Shown here one piece after another: positions 23,066 through 34,460 of a stretch of DNA of 64,000 bases (position 1 is the first letter of the stretch; each line of letters begins with the position of its first letter). The translations under genes were made by a program, and so were the position numbers. Origin of the DNA: Trichopria drosophilae (Eukaryota > Arthropoda > Insecta > Hymenoptera > Diapriidae); NCBI GenBank assembly GCA_030407085.1, contig CM059586.1, positions 83,387,501-83,451,500 on the forward strand, given 5' to 3'. The notes beneath the pieces were generated by a model. It was not told where the DNA came from. It did not search any database and saw nothing but the letters and a program-made list of their open reading frames with translations.

Positions 23066-24256
23066 TCATATGATAATATGATAAGGCGGAGAGAATTGAA
23101 AAACTTATGTGTTAAATGCCATCCTCTTGATGGCGCATAGGTCCCGTTGAACATATGTGCAGTATCATTCTCGCAAGTGGTAAATGCGATTAATTCCGTG
23201 CATAAAAATGCGATGATCAAGTTAGATAATAGACCACAATTGAGCTTTATACAGTGGAACTTAGACTTTTTTTTGCACAGAATAGACCGATTGTTGCTTT
23301 AGTAAAATGTTAGGGTATATTTCTCAAAACAAGAAAACTTTATGAACCCTTCACGTTTTGATTGTCGAAAATGTCTATCCGAATACGCCAAAAATATGCA
23401 GGTATTTGAGATATTTAAGGTTGTGTACTTGATAAACGTGTATTCTGATATTATTTTAGGTTACGAACAGGATGCAACAAATTTTTTGTCCGTCTGTGCT
23501 ATTTGCATCTTTTTGTACTACCCTTACCCTTCAAAATGAAATTTTATTCGATCTGCTACGTTTTTTTAACAAAGGCACGGCCATTTTAAATGATGACATT
23601 GTCCGTCAACGGAATGTCCGTTATGCATGATACACGTATAAGATGACAAACTTTCCGATTTAGTATATGGTGGTCCGAAAGTTCGTAATAAATATTGACA
23701 TTACTATTTTGCTCTAAAAATGCGCAATGTGGGTACTGCGTGTTGCTAATAACGAAATCGAAATCCATTTTCAAATTTTCTCTGCTTCGATGAATTCAAA
23801 ATAGTAAAGTAAAAAACACAAAATTATATTCATATCATCTTTTATATCCATTTTAATAAGCCATTTTGAATCCACCATCATGCAAAGGACGATTTCCATT
23901 TTGTTACTGCATGTTTGTACTCAGCGAACCCCGAAATGTCCATAAATGGATTTCCAAGATAAATTATTAAATGGAAACATACAGATATTCTAGGGGTAAT
24001 GTGGCCTAACTTTGTAAGGAAAAATCGTTGGTGATCGAATAGAAGCTCATTTCGAAGGGTAAAGATCGTACCAAAAGATGCAAATAATACAGAAACTCAT
24101 AAAATTGTTTTTCGAGTTCACAACTTCAGATATCTCAAAATCACGACCAATTCTGATTACTGATTCGGATTCTGCTCACAAAATTACGTTGAAAATGGCC
24201 TACGGCTTCCCATCGATACCCAAGACCTCCTTTTTGTAGACCTATGTAATTAATGC
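23066..24256. other. AT-rich intergenic DNA, nothing recognised
   Basis: Frames at 23017-23220 (minus), 23342-23539 (plus) and 23586-23774 (minus) show no domain. No repeat ends were found. Confidence 0.5.
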
Positions 24257-24490
24257 TACACGGAGAAAATTTTACCATTCCAGATGGTAATTTTGAGACA
24301 GACTTGGAGAATACAAAGAATGGTCATGAGTTCTGGTAAAAATTATATTTTCGTAATTTTTACTCTTTGAATAATAAAAGTTCCAAGAACTTACAGTAAT
24401 TTTTATCAGAAAAATAGGATTTTTTCTGCACGTCTATGGCAAAATTACCACCTGGAATAGTAAAATTTCCAAAAAAATTCTTCTCCGTGT
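24257..24490. mobile_element. MITE of the ACACGGAGAA family
   Basis: Left end TACACGGAGAAAATTTTACC and, read inward, right end ACACGGAGAAGAATTTTTTT. Behind each terminus lies a second paired block, CCATTCCAGATGGTAATTTT against CTATTCCAGGTGGTAATTTT. Total about 234 bp with no ORF. Related ends occur near 1.15, 43.85 and 55.5 kb. The left side has TA, but the right duplication is degenerate. Confidence 0.7.
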
Positions 24491-25440
24491 GCAGTCATGG
24501 TTTTCAGAATAAAATTTCTTGTGTGTATATAACTTCCCGGTGCTGATGGTACAGAAGTAAACATTTTTAGAGGGTCATTGCCAACATTTCAATACAATCG
24601 ATGTAGAAATGGTGGGGAAAACCGGAAATAAATTTAATCACAAAATCTCGGCGATGGGCCCAGTTTAGAGCCCCCTTAAAGTTTCAGCACAAGTAAACGA
24701 CTTACAACATTACGGCAAAATGACCTATAAAATTAAAAGTTATAACCTTTCAGTAATTTTATCTCTATATTCTTTGAGGGTTATTTCAGCACATTTCCAA
24801 GTATGTTTTGAATTTATGGTTTCGAAACCTTGTGTCAAGCACCTCGAGATTTTCCTAAATTGATGAAATGTCTAATATAAACGTAGGTTATACGGGTGCT
24901 TCTCCGTACATTCAACACGAAATATGAAATTTGTCTCCAGTTGAGCCGGAGGTTCTCCAGAGGTTATCCAACTATCATAATATAAAGAAGGACCCCTTGG
25001 GCATTTTAGATGATAGACAAATCTCATAAAATACTCTAAGAAAGCAATATAACTTTTCTTGCAGATCCTCCGTCTTATCAATACTATTGGTAAGAATTAC
25101 CAGCTACTCTCAACTTCTTATTTCAAATAAACAAAATTACAATTCATCTACCATACATTCCCATGATTTACAGTATCACCGCTTCCTATTACGTTCTTCA
25201 ATGATCTTGTTAACCCATAAGGGCTCTTCAAGATTTTTAGAAGATTAATGGTGGTTCTTTTAATAACCTAAATACCAACGATCCCAACAACATTGCGATA
25301 CAAAGAAATAGTCGAAATTATGAGTAGTTTTGGCACTGGTAGTGGTTGAAAAGTCGGTGCCAATATTAGGAGTATGCGATACGTGTCAACTGCAGCAAGG
25401 CAGATAAAAGGAAAGAAAATAAAATCCAACGGACGATCCA
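24491..25440. other. AT-rich DNA upstream of the labial promoter
   Basis: No coding signal or repeat is recognised here. A minus-strand frame at 24872-25081 is unremarkable. Confidence 0.5.
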
Positions 25441-25860
25441 TCACTCTGACGTAAGAGCCGAAGCGCAGGCTCACATTTGATTGGCTGGCTCCTCCCCTAA
25501 AGCAGTCACGTGGCTCAGAAATCCCGCCTCCGGGCACTGCCTCCGACGACCTGGACAACCACCGGATCCTGCCCTGCGTTGGGGGAAGCCTAGCGTGCAC
25601 GAGCAACGGAGAACTCGAGTCCTGACCAAGAAACAGATAGAGAGAGTCTGAACGCAGCAGACAAAGACAGAAAAGACAGGGAAAAAGAGGCCGAGTAAGA
25701 TAGGAGACCGCTGAACTAAGCAGTGAGTTGCGGTCAGTCTCACCTGCGTCACCTGCGTGGTGGTGGCCAGTATGCTTCCACGCTCGACGCCGGTAAGATC
25801 GTAGGACTCGTTTTGTTCCCACCGACAAAAAGTGACAGTACCCATTGTTTTCGAGTGTTT
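25441..25860 (+). promoter_or_regulatory. Probable labial promoter and 5' leader region
   Basis: A GC-elevated block ending about 300 bp before the labial start codon. Visible elements: CRE-like TGACGTAA (25447-25454), an inverted CCAAT box ATTGG (25480-25484), CACGTG E-box (25507-25512), a GC-rich CCCGCCTCC run near 25524, and an Inr-like TCAGTCT (25734-25740). A TATAAAG lies at 25879-25885 further downstream. The transcription start is not determinable by eye. Two long minus-strand frames across this block (25268-25828, 25471-25845) are composition artefacts, low in motifs and without a usable gene context. Confidence 0.5.
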
Positions 25861-26113
25861 GACGAATATTGTTCAGTTTATAAAGTGTCGCGACGTTAAC
25901 AACTCAACTTGGTGCACCTTCGTTTGAAATGTCAAAACAGATGAAAAAAGTCAATCGACACGTGGTTTTTGACAATTCGAACGACCCTTAACATTATCAA
26001 GGACTCTTTGCGTGCTAAAGTCCGTGGTTTCAATCGATTAGTGAATAGGATTTTAGATCTATTGTGATTCGAGGTGCGTTTTTTATTCAAATAGAGTTGA
26101 TGTATATAGTTCC

Positions 26114-26143
26114 ATGCCCTACAGACGATCTATGTTAAATTGA
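26114..26143 (+). promoter_or_regulatory. uORF 1 in the labial 5' leader
   Basis: A nine-codon ORF (ATG at 26114, TGA at 26141-26143) in the same frame as labial, ending 18 nt before its first ATG. This TGA shows that the labial frame cannot extend upstream. Whether it is translated depends on the transcription start lying upstream without an intervening splice. Confidence 0.5.
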
Positions 26144-26202
26144 TGGTTCTTCACCGCGAGGATGATGATGATGGACATGGGCATGTACGGGACTTACGGT
26201 AA
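26143..26202 (+). promoter_or_regulatory. uORF 2 overlapping the labial start codon
   Basis: Its ATG (26143-26145) overlaps the stop of uORF 1 as TGATG. It runs 19 codons in another frame across the run of four labial ATGs to TAA at 26200-26202. Ribosomes using it would bypass the labial start, so it could repress translation. It is acidic in the overlap because the ATG repeat reads as GAT (Asp) in this frame. Confidence 0.45.
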
Positions 26203-26993
26203 GCCTGACTTATATCCTAACTATGGATTTAACGGTCAGACTTCGGCGAGTCAACCATCCGTCGGACACGTGTCGGTGTCTTCATCCCCTGAATTAGTGT
26301 CCGCTCATTACTACCCGCAAAACGCGATTGCGCCGTATTCGTCGGCATCGTCCGAAAGTTTTTTATCCGCGGAATCGAGTACCGCTAGTACTACACCGCC
26401 CCAAGGATTCTACTCGCCAACCGGAGCGGCTGTCGTGCACGAAGATGGCACGGCTATCATATCTTCGGAAAATGGCTTAAGTTACACGAACTTAGACTAC
26501 GCTAATGCAACCTCATCCCCTTACCCACCTCATGGGCACTGCGGCGCTGAGCATCATCCCGGATATCAGCATATGCCGCAATCGGTGTACAGAGAAGAAC
26601 ACCATCATCATCCGGCCAGTATCCACCACGTTGGAACGGTACTTCGTTCGGAACACGATCCATCGCTTCATCAACAATCTAGTCATCAGCATGATCCCGA
26701 TTATCAAATTGCTCCGAATTACCTGCACCAATTGCCCGTCAACGAAGACCCCTTACATTACTCGCAAAATGTAAGGCACGAGTACCCTGGACACTTTAAA
26801 GAAGAAACGCCGGATCCAGCATATCACACCATCCAACCATCTTCGGTTCATGGATTACATCCCCATCCACACCCGCACGCACACCATCATCATCAACACC
26901 ACCATACCTCGCAAACCCAACCACCTCATCAGCAAACGCAAGTGCCCACGTACAAGTGGATGCAAGTCAAGAGGAACGTACCTAAACCCACAG
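26162..26993 (+). CDS. lab: labial, first coding exon (Hox1 homeodomain transcription factor)
   Basis: Encodes the N-terminal 277 residues of the anterior Hox protein Labial, a nuclear transcription factor that patterns the posterior head/intercalary segment and endoderm with Extradenticle and Homothorax. It begins with four Met codons, with an in-frame TGA 18 nt upstream. Seen in order: a Met/Tyr/Gly-rich start, Ser-rich 24-76, an ENGLSYTNLDYAN-type block around 103-115, a His/Pro/Gln-rich stretch (about 145-260) including a long His tract at 233-248, and the hexapeptide TYKWMQVKRNVPKP (263-276), whose YKWM binds Extradenticle. TYKWM with VKRNVPKP is diagnostic for Labial/Hox1. The exon ends CCCACAG|GTAACT after the first base of a Gly codon (phase 1). 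Reading on meets a stop eight codons later. The homeobox exon is not in the window. Confidence 0.95.
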
Positions 26994-27018
26994 GTAACTT
27001 CATTACCATTTTCAATTA

Positions 27019-27051
27019 AAATGCATACGTACAATATTTATGATCAATAAA
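27019..27051 (+). terminator. Possible intronic polyadenylation site after labial exon 1
   Basis: If the donor at 26,994 is not used, the frame stops at TAA (27,017-27,019) and a canonical AATAAA follows at 27,046-27,051. Cleavage here would give a short mRNA encoding Labial with hexapeptide but no homeodomain. AATAAA is common by chance in AT-rich DNA, so this is only a possibility. Confidence 0.3.
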
Positions 27052-27229
27052 CTAGGCGCCATTCCATTGAAAATAATTTCTTTTATTCAAGTAAAATAAA
27101 TTATTAAATTAATTTGTTTTAGTTTTATCTTTCTTACATTATTAAGCAACTCCATTTTCTCATGAGTATCGTTTCGATTTAACTAGGGTGAACTTGGTTG
27201 AAATCTTATTTGTACCGATTAAATCTAAA

Positions 27230-27560
27230 AAGAATCAGATGAGCTCATTGCAATGCCAATTACGGCTTCCTTCAGGACTATGAACGTGCAACAGATAACT
27301 TACTCGCATGGATGAAAGGGAAGATACGGTAGCTTGCAGCTCGGAAGCCGTGGCTTTGCGATCATAAATCAAACGTGACAAACGCTTGCCAACTTTCTAT
27401 CTGTCAAGCGCAAATGCTACAATCGCTCGAACGACGGATTTTGCATGCACGATAGATTCAAATACACGGTTCTTCGTTTTATCGCGATTCAGCCACCTTG
27501 CCACGAAAAGTTGCAATACCCAAGAAACCTGTTTCGTGCATTATGTCTACATCCCGCATT
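27230..27560. promoter_or_regulatory. Candidate intronic Hox/Exd/Hth enhancer next to labial exon 1
   Basis: A GC-elevated block starting about 240 bp after the exon. It contains CATAAATCA (27363-27371), the reverse complement of the Exd-Hox site TGATTTATG, then TGACA (27376-27380) and CTGTCA (27401-27406), both Hth/Meis-type. Drosophila labial autoregulation uses the same trio of inputs through a bipartite Exd/Lab site plus a nearby Hth site. Function here is inferred. Confidence 0.45.
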
Positions 27561-30500
27561 TCCCTTGTAGTATCGTGGTGTTACAGTTTTCAAAATATAT
27601 GATATTAATTTCAATATGGTTGACATTCACATTTTAACATAAAGATGATTTTCAAAAAACTATGATATTTTCATGATAAAATAGTTTTTGTATTTATTAC
27701 TTCCATATGCACAGAATCAAATGATTACTTATCAACACGTTGCATGCGAATCAATTTATTGCAAGTGCATATTATTCAATTTTTTATACAAGATTTCAAG
27801 TATCGCCATTTTTTTAAATTATCCACAAGTAACATTATGATTTAAATGTATTGCCGCATGACGACTAAATTTCGAAATATGCACCAAATAAATTGACACT
27901 TTTCTTTTCATCGTTTACGTTGGACATCATCATATCAAAAATACAATTCTCGTAATAGAGAATAACGGACATTTTTTAACGATTTTTTTTACTTACAAAA
28001 AATGTCGACCAAACTCGCGACATTCGATGCGTCGGGATTTGAAAATATTAAATATTAGCTGCATGTTCCCATCTTTTTTATCATGAAGCAACACACTTAG
28101 ATATAACATATACATTATTTGTGAAAATGGAGTTCTGTTTCTTCGCTTACATATAGTAACGCGCTATTGGGTGACCATAGTAACAGGATAATGAGACATT
28201 GCAAATTATCCAATTGCAAGCGAGAATTTGAAATATCTTCCTAGTTCTGATAAAAACAAATTATTTAAGATATAAGACACTTTTAAGTATACTCATATTT
28301 GTTGAATGTATCGCGTATTCGCGATCGATGGTAATTGTAATAAACCACAGGATTAATGACCCGTCATGTTATCACATCTCGATCATACCACTTGCGATAA
28401 AAGTTGGATTTTTTATGTATCAAAATCGCTATCTGGAGATTTCACAAAATACTGTATGACCGTGTGACGATAAGAGATATACGAACTTTGAGCGTTGTCT
28501 TTATGTGCGGGAAGATAAAGCGTATTGTTAAATCGGTTATTTACCTATCTTAGTAGAAAACATGTACCGTTTGTATAAAAATGCAAGCAACTTGTACTCT
28601 TGATTTAACTCCTGCTGGTCCCACATTTGGAAGTCAATCCTTTGTATATTATGGACATTTACCAATAGAACTAAAGTTTCTTCAGATATATAATAAAACT
28701 AACTGTTAAAAGTGATGAAATATAGTTCCATGCCCTATTAATTACCCACGTACTTAATTTCTTATATAACAAAGTATCTTTCTTTTTAAAAGTCTACATC
28801 ATTTAATTTTTAATTTGAATTTTTCATTCTTTTTGGTAGTTATTGACTCAATAAGAGATTGAAGTTTACCCACACTCCTGGTGTCAATAGAATTATATGA
28901 GTCGCCTGTTTGTTCCTTTTTTAATATTAATTACAAAGTTATTGGTAAGAACCATATTTTTCATTAACATTTAATTTTTGCAATCACTATGCAGGTACTA
29001 AAGTTATAACTTATATAATAATAGAACTAACAACATTACGATCAGGGTCACAGTAAAGATTGTATAATTAATCATTATAAATCCTCGAAAAGGTAATTAT
29101 TTTTTATGTGGAAACCTATTTATTTTTAGGTATATAGTCTTTAAACGTTGTAAATATGGCAGGTTCATATTACTTTTTCGATGACAAACTAATAACAACG
29201 ATGCGGAATAATTAAACTAATGTTGTACAAAAAATCGTAGAAAAAACAGCGCATGGTCTTATTTAAAAACGTTTTATATGTCAGTGTTAAAAGTTCAAAA
29301 TAAAATCGGTATCAGATTTAACAGCTCTGCTATAAACGTAATACCCTACCCAGTGTAAATCAGAGGTTTTAAGATGAAGGTGTGAAATTGTTTTATTTTA
29401 ATAATTTATTTTATCGATTCTATATTATAACTATGGCTGCAGTATAAATCTGCGGTTCTTTTAAACATTCGTTCACAAATGTATTTCGATATCAGCCACC
29501 AATAAAACACTCATTCTGGGTAATACGGGTCAATATTCCGGCAAAATTGTAAACAAGATGGTAATTTTGGAATAGATTTGGAAAACGAGGAAAGTTGTTA
29601 TTTCACTTTCTGATACAAGTGAAGTTTTTGGAATCCTTCAGTCAGCAAAAGTTACAGAACTAAGTATTTTTACCACAAATAATTGTTTCTTATTCTGCAA
29701 GGATGTATTATCGTATCATTGTATTCAGTCATATTTTCTATTTTTTTAGTTCAATTAGCACAGTGACCGATATTGTTTGGAAACAGATTTAACACATTTA
29801 CATGTTACACTGCATGCGGACGTTTTTAACCTGTCATCAGGGTGACAATTTCAAACCAGCAAATTTTTCGCAGGATACCAATTTCTAGATTTTTACATTT
29901 AAACAGCGAATAGTAAGAAATAGAATCACGTCTATTTGTTTATTTAAAAAATAATATTCTACTAAATTCATTAAGCTCATGCCCTGCAAATTTTATCCAA
30001 AAAGTTTCGCCGATGTTTCATCTCTTTGAAAGAACGTCGCAATAAAAATAGTAGAGATTGCCTTTTGTTTAAAAACAAAAATACGCGTAAATGAGAATCT
30101 ACTAGTGACCTTGAATTTTAACTTGAATGGCATTTTCAAGGTTATCTCTGGGTCAATTAAAATTTTTAATAGAATCGCAAAAAGGACTCGTGAGTGTTAT
30201 TGAAATATCAATTAGATAAATTTTTTTTGATTAACTACATCTACAGGTTATCTTTCAAGATAACTTCACGATTAACTGCAATAACATTGCCTATAGAATA
30301 ATTTGACCTCTACTTAACCCTTATGGGTCACTTTGCTCCCGTATTATGGTACTGCATTTCGGCTTAAAATTTCATCCTCTCATAATCGCCGATGTCAAAA
30401 GAGATTTCTATTTACGATTTTAAAATTGACCCTGAAATAACCTTGAAACAAACGTTGATTCAGTTCTTTTGCATCATGCATACTGCGTCAATATAACTAG

Positions 30501-30754
30501 TCCAGGTAATCTAGGTATATTATAAGGCAACGATTATATTCTGGAAAGCAAGACAAAATGGTAGATTTTGGTAACAGAATGGCAGAGCGGCATATGCATC
30601 TGCTGATCTGTATTTGGAAGTGGTATATGAAATTACCCACCTTTTATCTAACATTGAAAATTGTGGATATCAACTGATTTGTTGTCATTTATAAAATGAA
30701 TCAGATTACCATACCTACTTTTGATAATCTTTACGACAAAATGTTGATCAATGC
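27561..30754. other. AT-rich intron DNA
   Basis: About 3.2 kb of AT-rich DNA. Sequence near 29,505-29,600 (ATTCTGGGTAAT and GATGGTAATTTTGG) resembles one end of the ACACGGAGAA MITE family, without a recognisable partner end. No genes are seen. Confidence 0.5.
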
Positions 30755-31310
30755 GAAGGAATGTTGTCATTGCAAGGAATGTAAATTACCTCTCAGTTTA
30801 CAGGACTGAAAGTAATTCATCCGCAAAATGCTTAGCATTGCTCAATAGACTTAATAGTCTCGAATTAACTGCCAATAAGCTTCCAGAATGGCAGGCTCAC
30901 CCATTCGTCGGTGGCTGTCGGGATTACGCGCGTTCGTTTAAAAGCTCATTATAATCAAATTAATAAAACCAGGAGCACCGAGGCTAGGGTGAGATCACTA
31001 CATTCATTGCGCCGGAACATGCGAACCGACCAGGTCGAGCTCGTGCTAAAGCAACCCTTCAACGACCTCAAACACCCTCTGCTTTCATACTGTTTTAACC
31101 TAGCTTTATACAATTCGCAGCTGTGCGATTCCGCATTTGTCGAATGACGTGTTTGCCAACTTGTTGCCGTTGAAGATTTTACGCCGTTTGCTGGAAATCT
31201 TTCATGGATTAACAATCTTTTAAGTAGTTCATTTAGCCCGTAAAAATGAACCATGCACAGGTTGCACTTCCTTCGTTCTCCGCGAATTAGCCACATTCGG
31301 CACGATCGAT
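30755..31310. promoter_or_regulatory. GC-elevated island in labial intron 1, candidate CRE
   Basis: Frames are open on both strands (30751-30954, 30911-31147, 30955-31296 minus), but none is recognisable. A TAAT-containing stretch (about 30,945-30,965) of possible homeodomain sites sits inside an otherwise GC-richer block. The composition fits a conserved enhancer. A short unknown exon cannot be excluded. Confidence 0.35.
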
Positions 31311-34140
31311 ATACCTGACCTCTGAATAAAGACCAGCATATTTACCTCACAATAAATTACCATAAGTAAATGTACGCTAGACTTTGTGAAAGACTTAGGA
31401 ATAAACAATCCAACAAGAAATATAATTTGTAACCTAGATTAACAGTATTCCATACTATTTCAATTTTAAAAACTGAAAAGATTCACCAGTAGTTCATCGT
31501 TGTGGTAAAACACCACAGGTAGATCTATAAATATTTACACCCGCAAGAAGGTCGATTTTCAGTTTCGTGTATTTTTTATGACGCTGAAGTTAGTAACGGA
31601 TTCGAAAAATGACGGTTAACATTACACTAATGATACCAACAGGCTTTTCGAAAAACACAAGTTCTCCAATCCTTTGGCCCCACGTCACTAAAGTTTCTTA
31701 TTCTGTACCAGAACAAGTTTGCCAAAGCCCGTATCCGTCGAATAATTTCTTATGCATCCAACATGCGGCTGAAATTTAACATTTTTTTTAAATAGGAACT
31801 TTTTTTTTAGATTTTTCAACAACTTTTGCTATGAACCATTAACAAATCTCATGTTTTTTATACCGATTCTCAAACCTCTTCTGAAGGTTCAAACAAAATA
31901 AAAAAAGATGTCGGACTGATATATAACAATTTTAACAACGTTCACTTTTTACTAAAAAATCAACAAGTCCTAAAGTTATAAACCGATACAATTTGGAGTT
32001 TTTTGAATTCTAGAAGTAAAATAAGCGTAGGTTGAACCAAATTCAGTCATTCTAAGTTTAGTTATCGTATTTTGTGTGCAAGTCTTTTTGACAAAAATGT
32101 GGTTCAACCTTTGAATTGTACTAAGCATCGAGTAATTAACTGCTGTTTTTACAAATACAAAATTAATAACTGTTGATCTTAGCTATTATAGTAATTAAAA
32201 AATTAGAATCTAATCGAAATTAGTTATCCCTAATATCATCGATATCTAGAATTATCACTAAATGTTAGCTAATACGACTGTAAGTCCAGAAGTACCCCAC
32301 TGTTAGGAATTTACTTAAGAAATTAGATTAATTTTAAGGAAGATCGATCACAGAGACTTATTACAGACATATGTGAAATTTAAGTTCCAGCTTAAATTGT
32401 ATTCTTAAATAAAAACATTTTCGTGAAATGTCATAATGCATCAGAATCAAACGTTAACAATGGAATTTTCTAAATAAAATTTTTTGGATAATTATGACAA
32501 AGACGTCAGTATAAACGTCAATAAAACATCTCTTTAAGGCTGCGGCGTCAATGCAAAAATTGAAAATGACAATCAAATATGGCATATATATTCGATATTT
32601 TCTTAGAGTACAATGGCACTGCCGAAACTTTGTAGTAAATTTCGGCGTCGACTATCGACCAAAAAGTGCGAAATTAGTAATTAAAATCGAGTACTATATT
32701 ATAGGCACATATGGCAGGCTCTTCTGGTAGCAGGAATTGAAAAAATTTTCATTGAATACTATTATATTCTTGAAAAACAAAATTCGAAGAGGTAAGAACT
32801 ATAAGCTTTCCAAAATTGCTCGAAAAATCCTAGACTAACGAATGGAATACGAAGATAGTTGAAATAATCTTAATTAATCATATGAATCGATGTAGATGTT
32901 CCTCTCTTGTTTGTTGATACTTGATTAAAAAAATGTTACATATTATAATTTTAAAACTTACTTCAGATGCAAAAGTCAGCGACTAAATATAGTTGCAATT
33001 ACGGCCGTAAAGCAGTTAAATAAACTAAAAAATGTAGGCAGAGGGATGAAAAGTTCATTTACTACAAAATGTACTAAATTCATCAGATATATAAGTGACG
33101 AAGTAATATATTTACTAGATTTTAACTATCCATTAAATGAGAAAGAATGAAGATACTTCTTTTAGCTGATTTTTAGCAGAACTACACTTTTATTTGATTT
33201 AGCTTCTTTACGGTCCTAACTGCAACTTGTAGGATTTTATTCCTAACCAAGTGAAAGAAGTGGAATAGTTAAAAAGTAAACAAAGTTACTAAGAATTTTA
33301 TTGCACATTTTTTTAGTGGAATTATTTTCCATGCGTCTATTAGCGGTTCCTTTTATCATATTCTTCTTTCAGCTTATTGCATAGTATCACATTTCTTGAT
33401 CTTCAAGCATTCTGAATACTAGGTACATGTTTACGTTAATGTAGTTACTAATTACTAACTTGAATAAAAATAATAACATTAAGAACATCAACAGAGTTAT
33501 CGTAACTAATAAAGTAGTTCTTTTTATGATTTTCCTTTTAAGTTCCCAGTTGTAGCTGAATTTGTAAGATATAGATTTTGTTCAGTGCAACAGCAGAAGT
33601 ATGTTTTCGAATGCTGCCAACATTAGACTGAATTTACGCATATAAAACTTCGTTCTCATTTTTTCGAATTCCACTAGTATAACTACTATTTCATATATTT
33701 CGTGTATGTATTTCAAATGTTTCGCGTTTGCACGAATTCTCAACCTTCTTTATTATTATTTTTTATATTTTTTTCTGTTTAGATAGAACATACACTGAGA
33801 GAAATTGTACAGGAAAATGTCTGTAAATAATAGGAAAAATTACTACTCTCGCTAAACTTTTGAGGACAGTCGTGAAATATTCAGAATAAATATTAGTAGT
33901 GAAATATATTTTGATATTGTTCCGTAATAGAATTTCCTAAAGGATAATAATAAAATATATAAGCTTATAAAATTTACAAAGCTTTTGTAAAACATTTTAT
34001 TAGTGGGAATAGTAAAAACGTTCGAAAAGTGAAATACGTGATAAATACATACATATATATGAGGTCATCAGGTTATCAGGAACAATTTTACTATTCTAAC
34101 TAGTAAAATTTGCTACAAGAGCATTATAAATTTCATAACG
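31311..34140. other. AT-rich intron DNA
   Basis: No gene is seen. A TACACTGAGAGAAATTG stretch near 33,792 matches the left terminus of the three-copy TA MITE, but similarity does not continue, so it is at most a fragment. Confidence 0.5.
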
Positions 34141-34460
34141 ATTGCGGGTCTGCACCAAAGAATTTCTACAATCTAGTTGCGTTTGTCACCGTCAGGCTCG
34201 CACACTATGCTCGCAGTTTTGTTGTGCTCCATTAATGCTCCCGTTATGGAAATGAGTTTTCATTCACTCAAAAGCAGATCAAACGACAAGCTTAAAGAAT
34301 GCACATGGAATGGCATGTGAGCAAAGCCGACGGTATAATATTACATCAATGGCACTTATAATTCCTGTAATGGTAAAGCATGGTACTTTTTTAGCGACTG
34401 GAGTGTAAACAATCTAATGGCGAGTCTAGAGAGAGCTATTCTGCAAGTTTGTCCGCAAAT
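34141..34460. other. GC-elevated island in labial intron 1
   Basis: About 320 bp of balanced composition with no long ORF or inverted repeats. Possibly a conserved noncoding element. Confidence 0.3.

Noticed and set aside
25268..25845. Two long minus-strand open frames (186 and 124 residues) opposite the labial promoter
   Set aside because: They overlap each other in different frames in a GC-elevated block and show no domain. Lower AT content alone explains the missing stops, and the position fits promoter/5' UTR of labial.
26104..28737. Exact 18-bp repeat (ATATAGTTCCATGCCCTA) in the labial 5' leader and again at 28,720-28,737
   Set aside because: In a 64-kb AT-rich window one chance 18-mer match is not surprising, and similarity does not extend beyond it.
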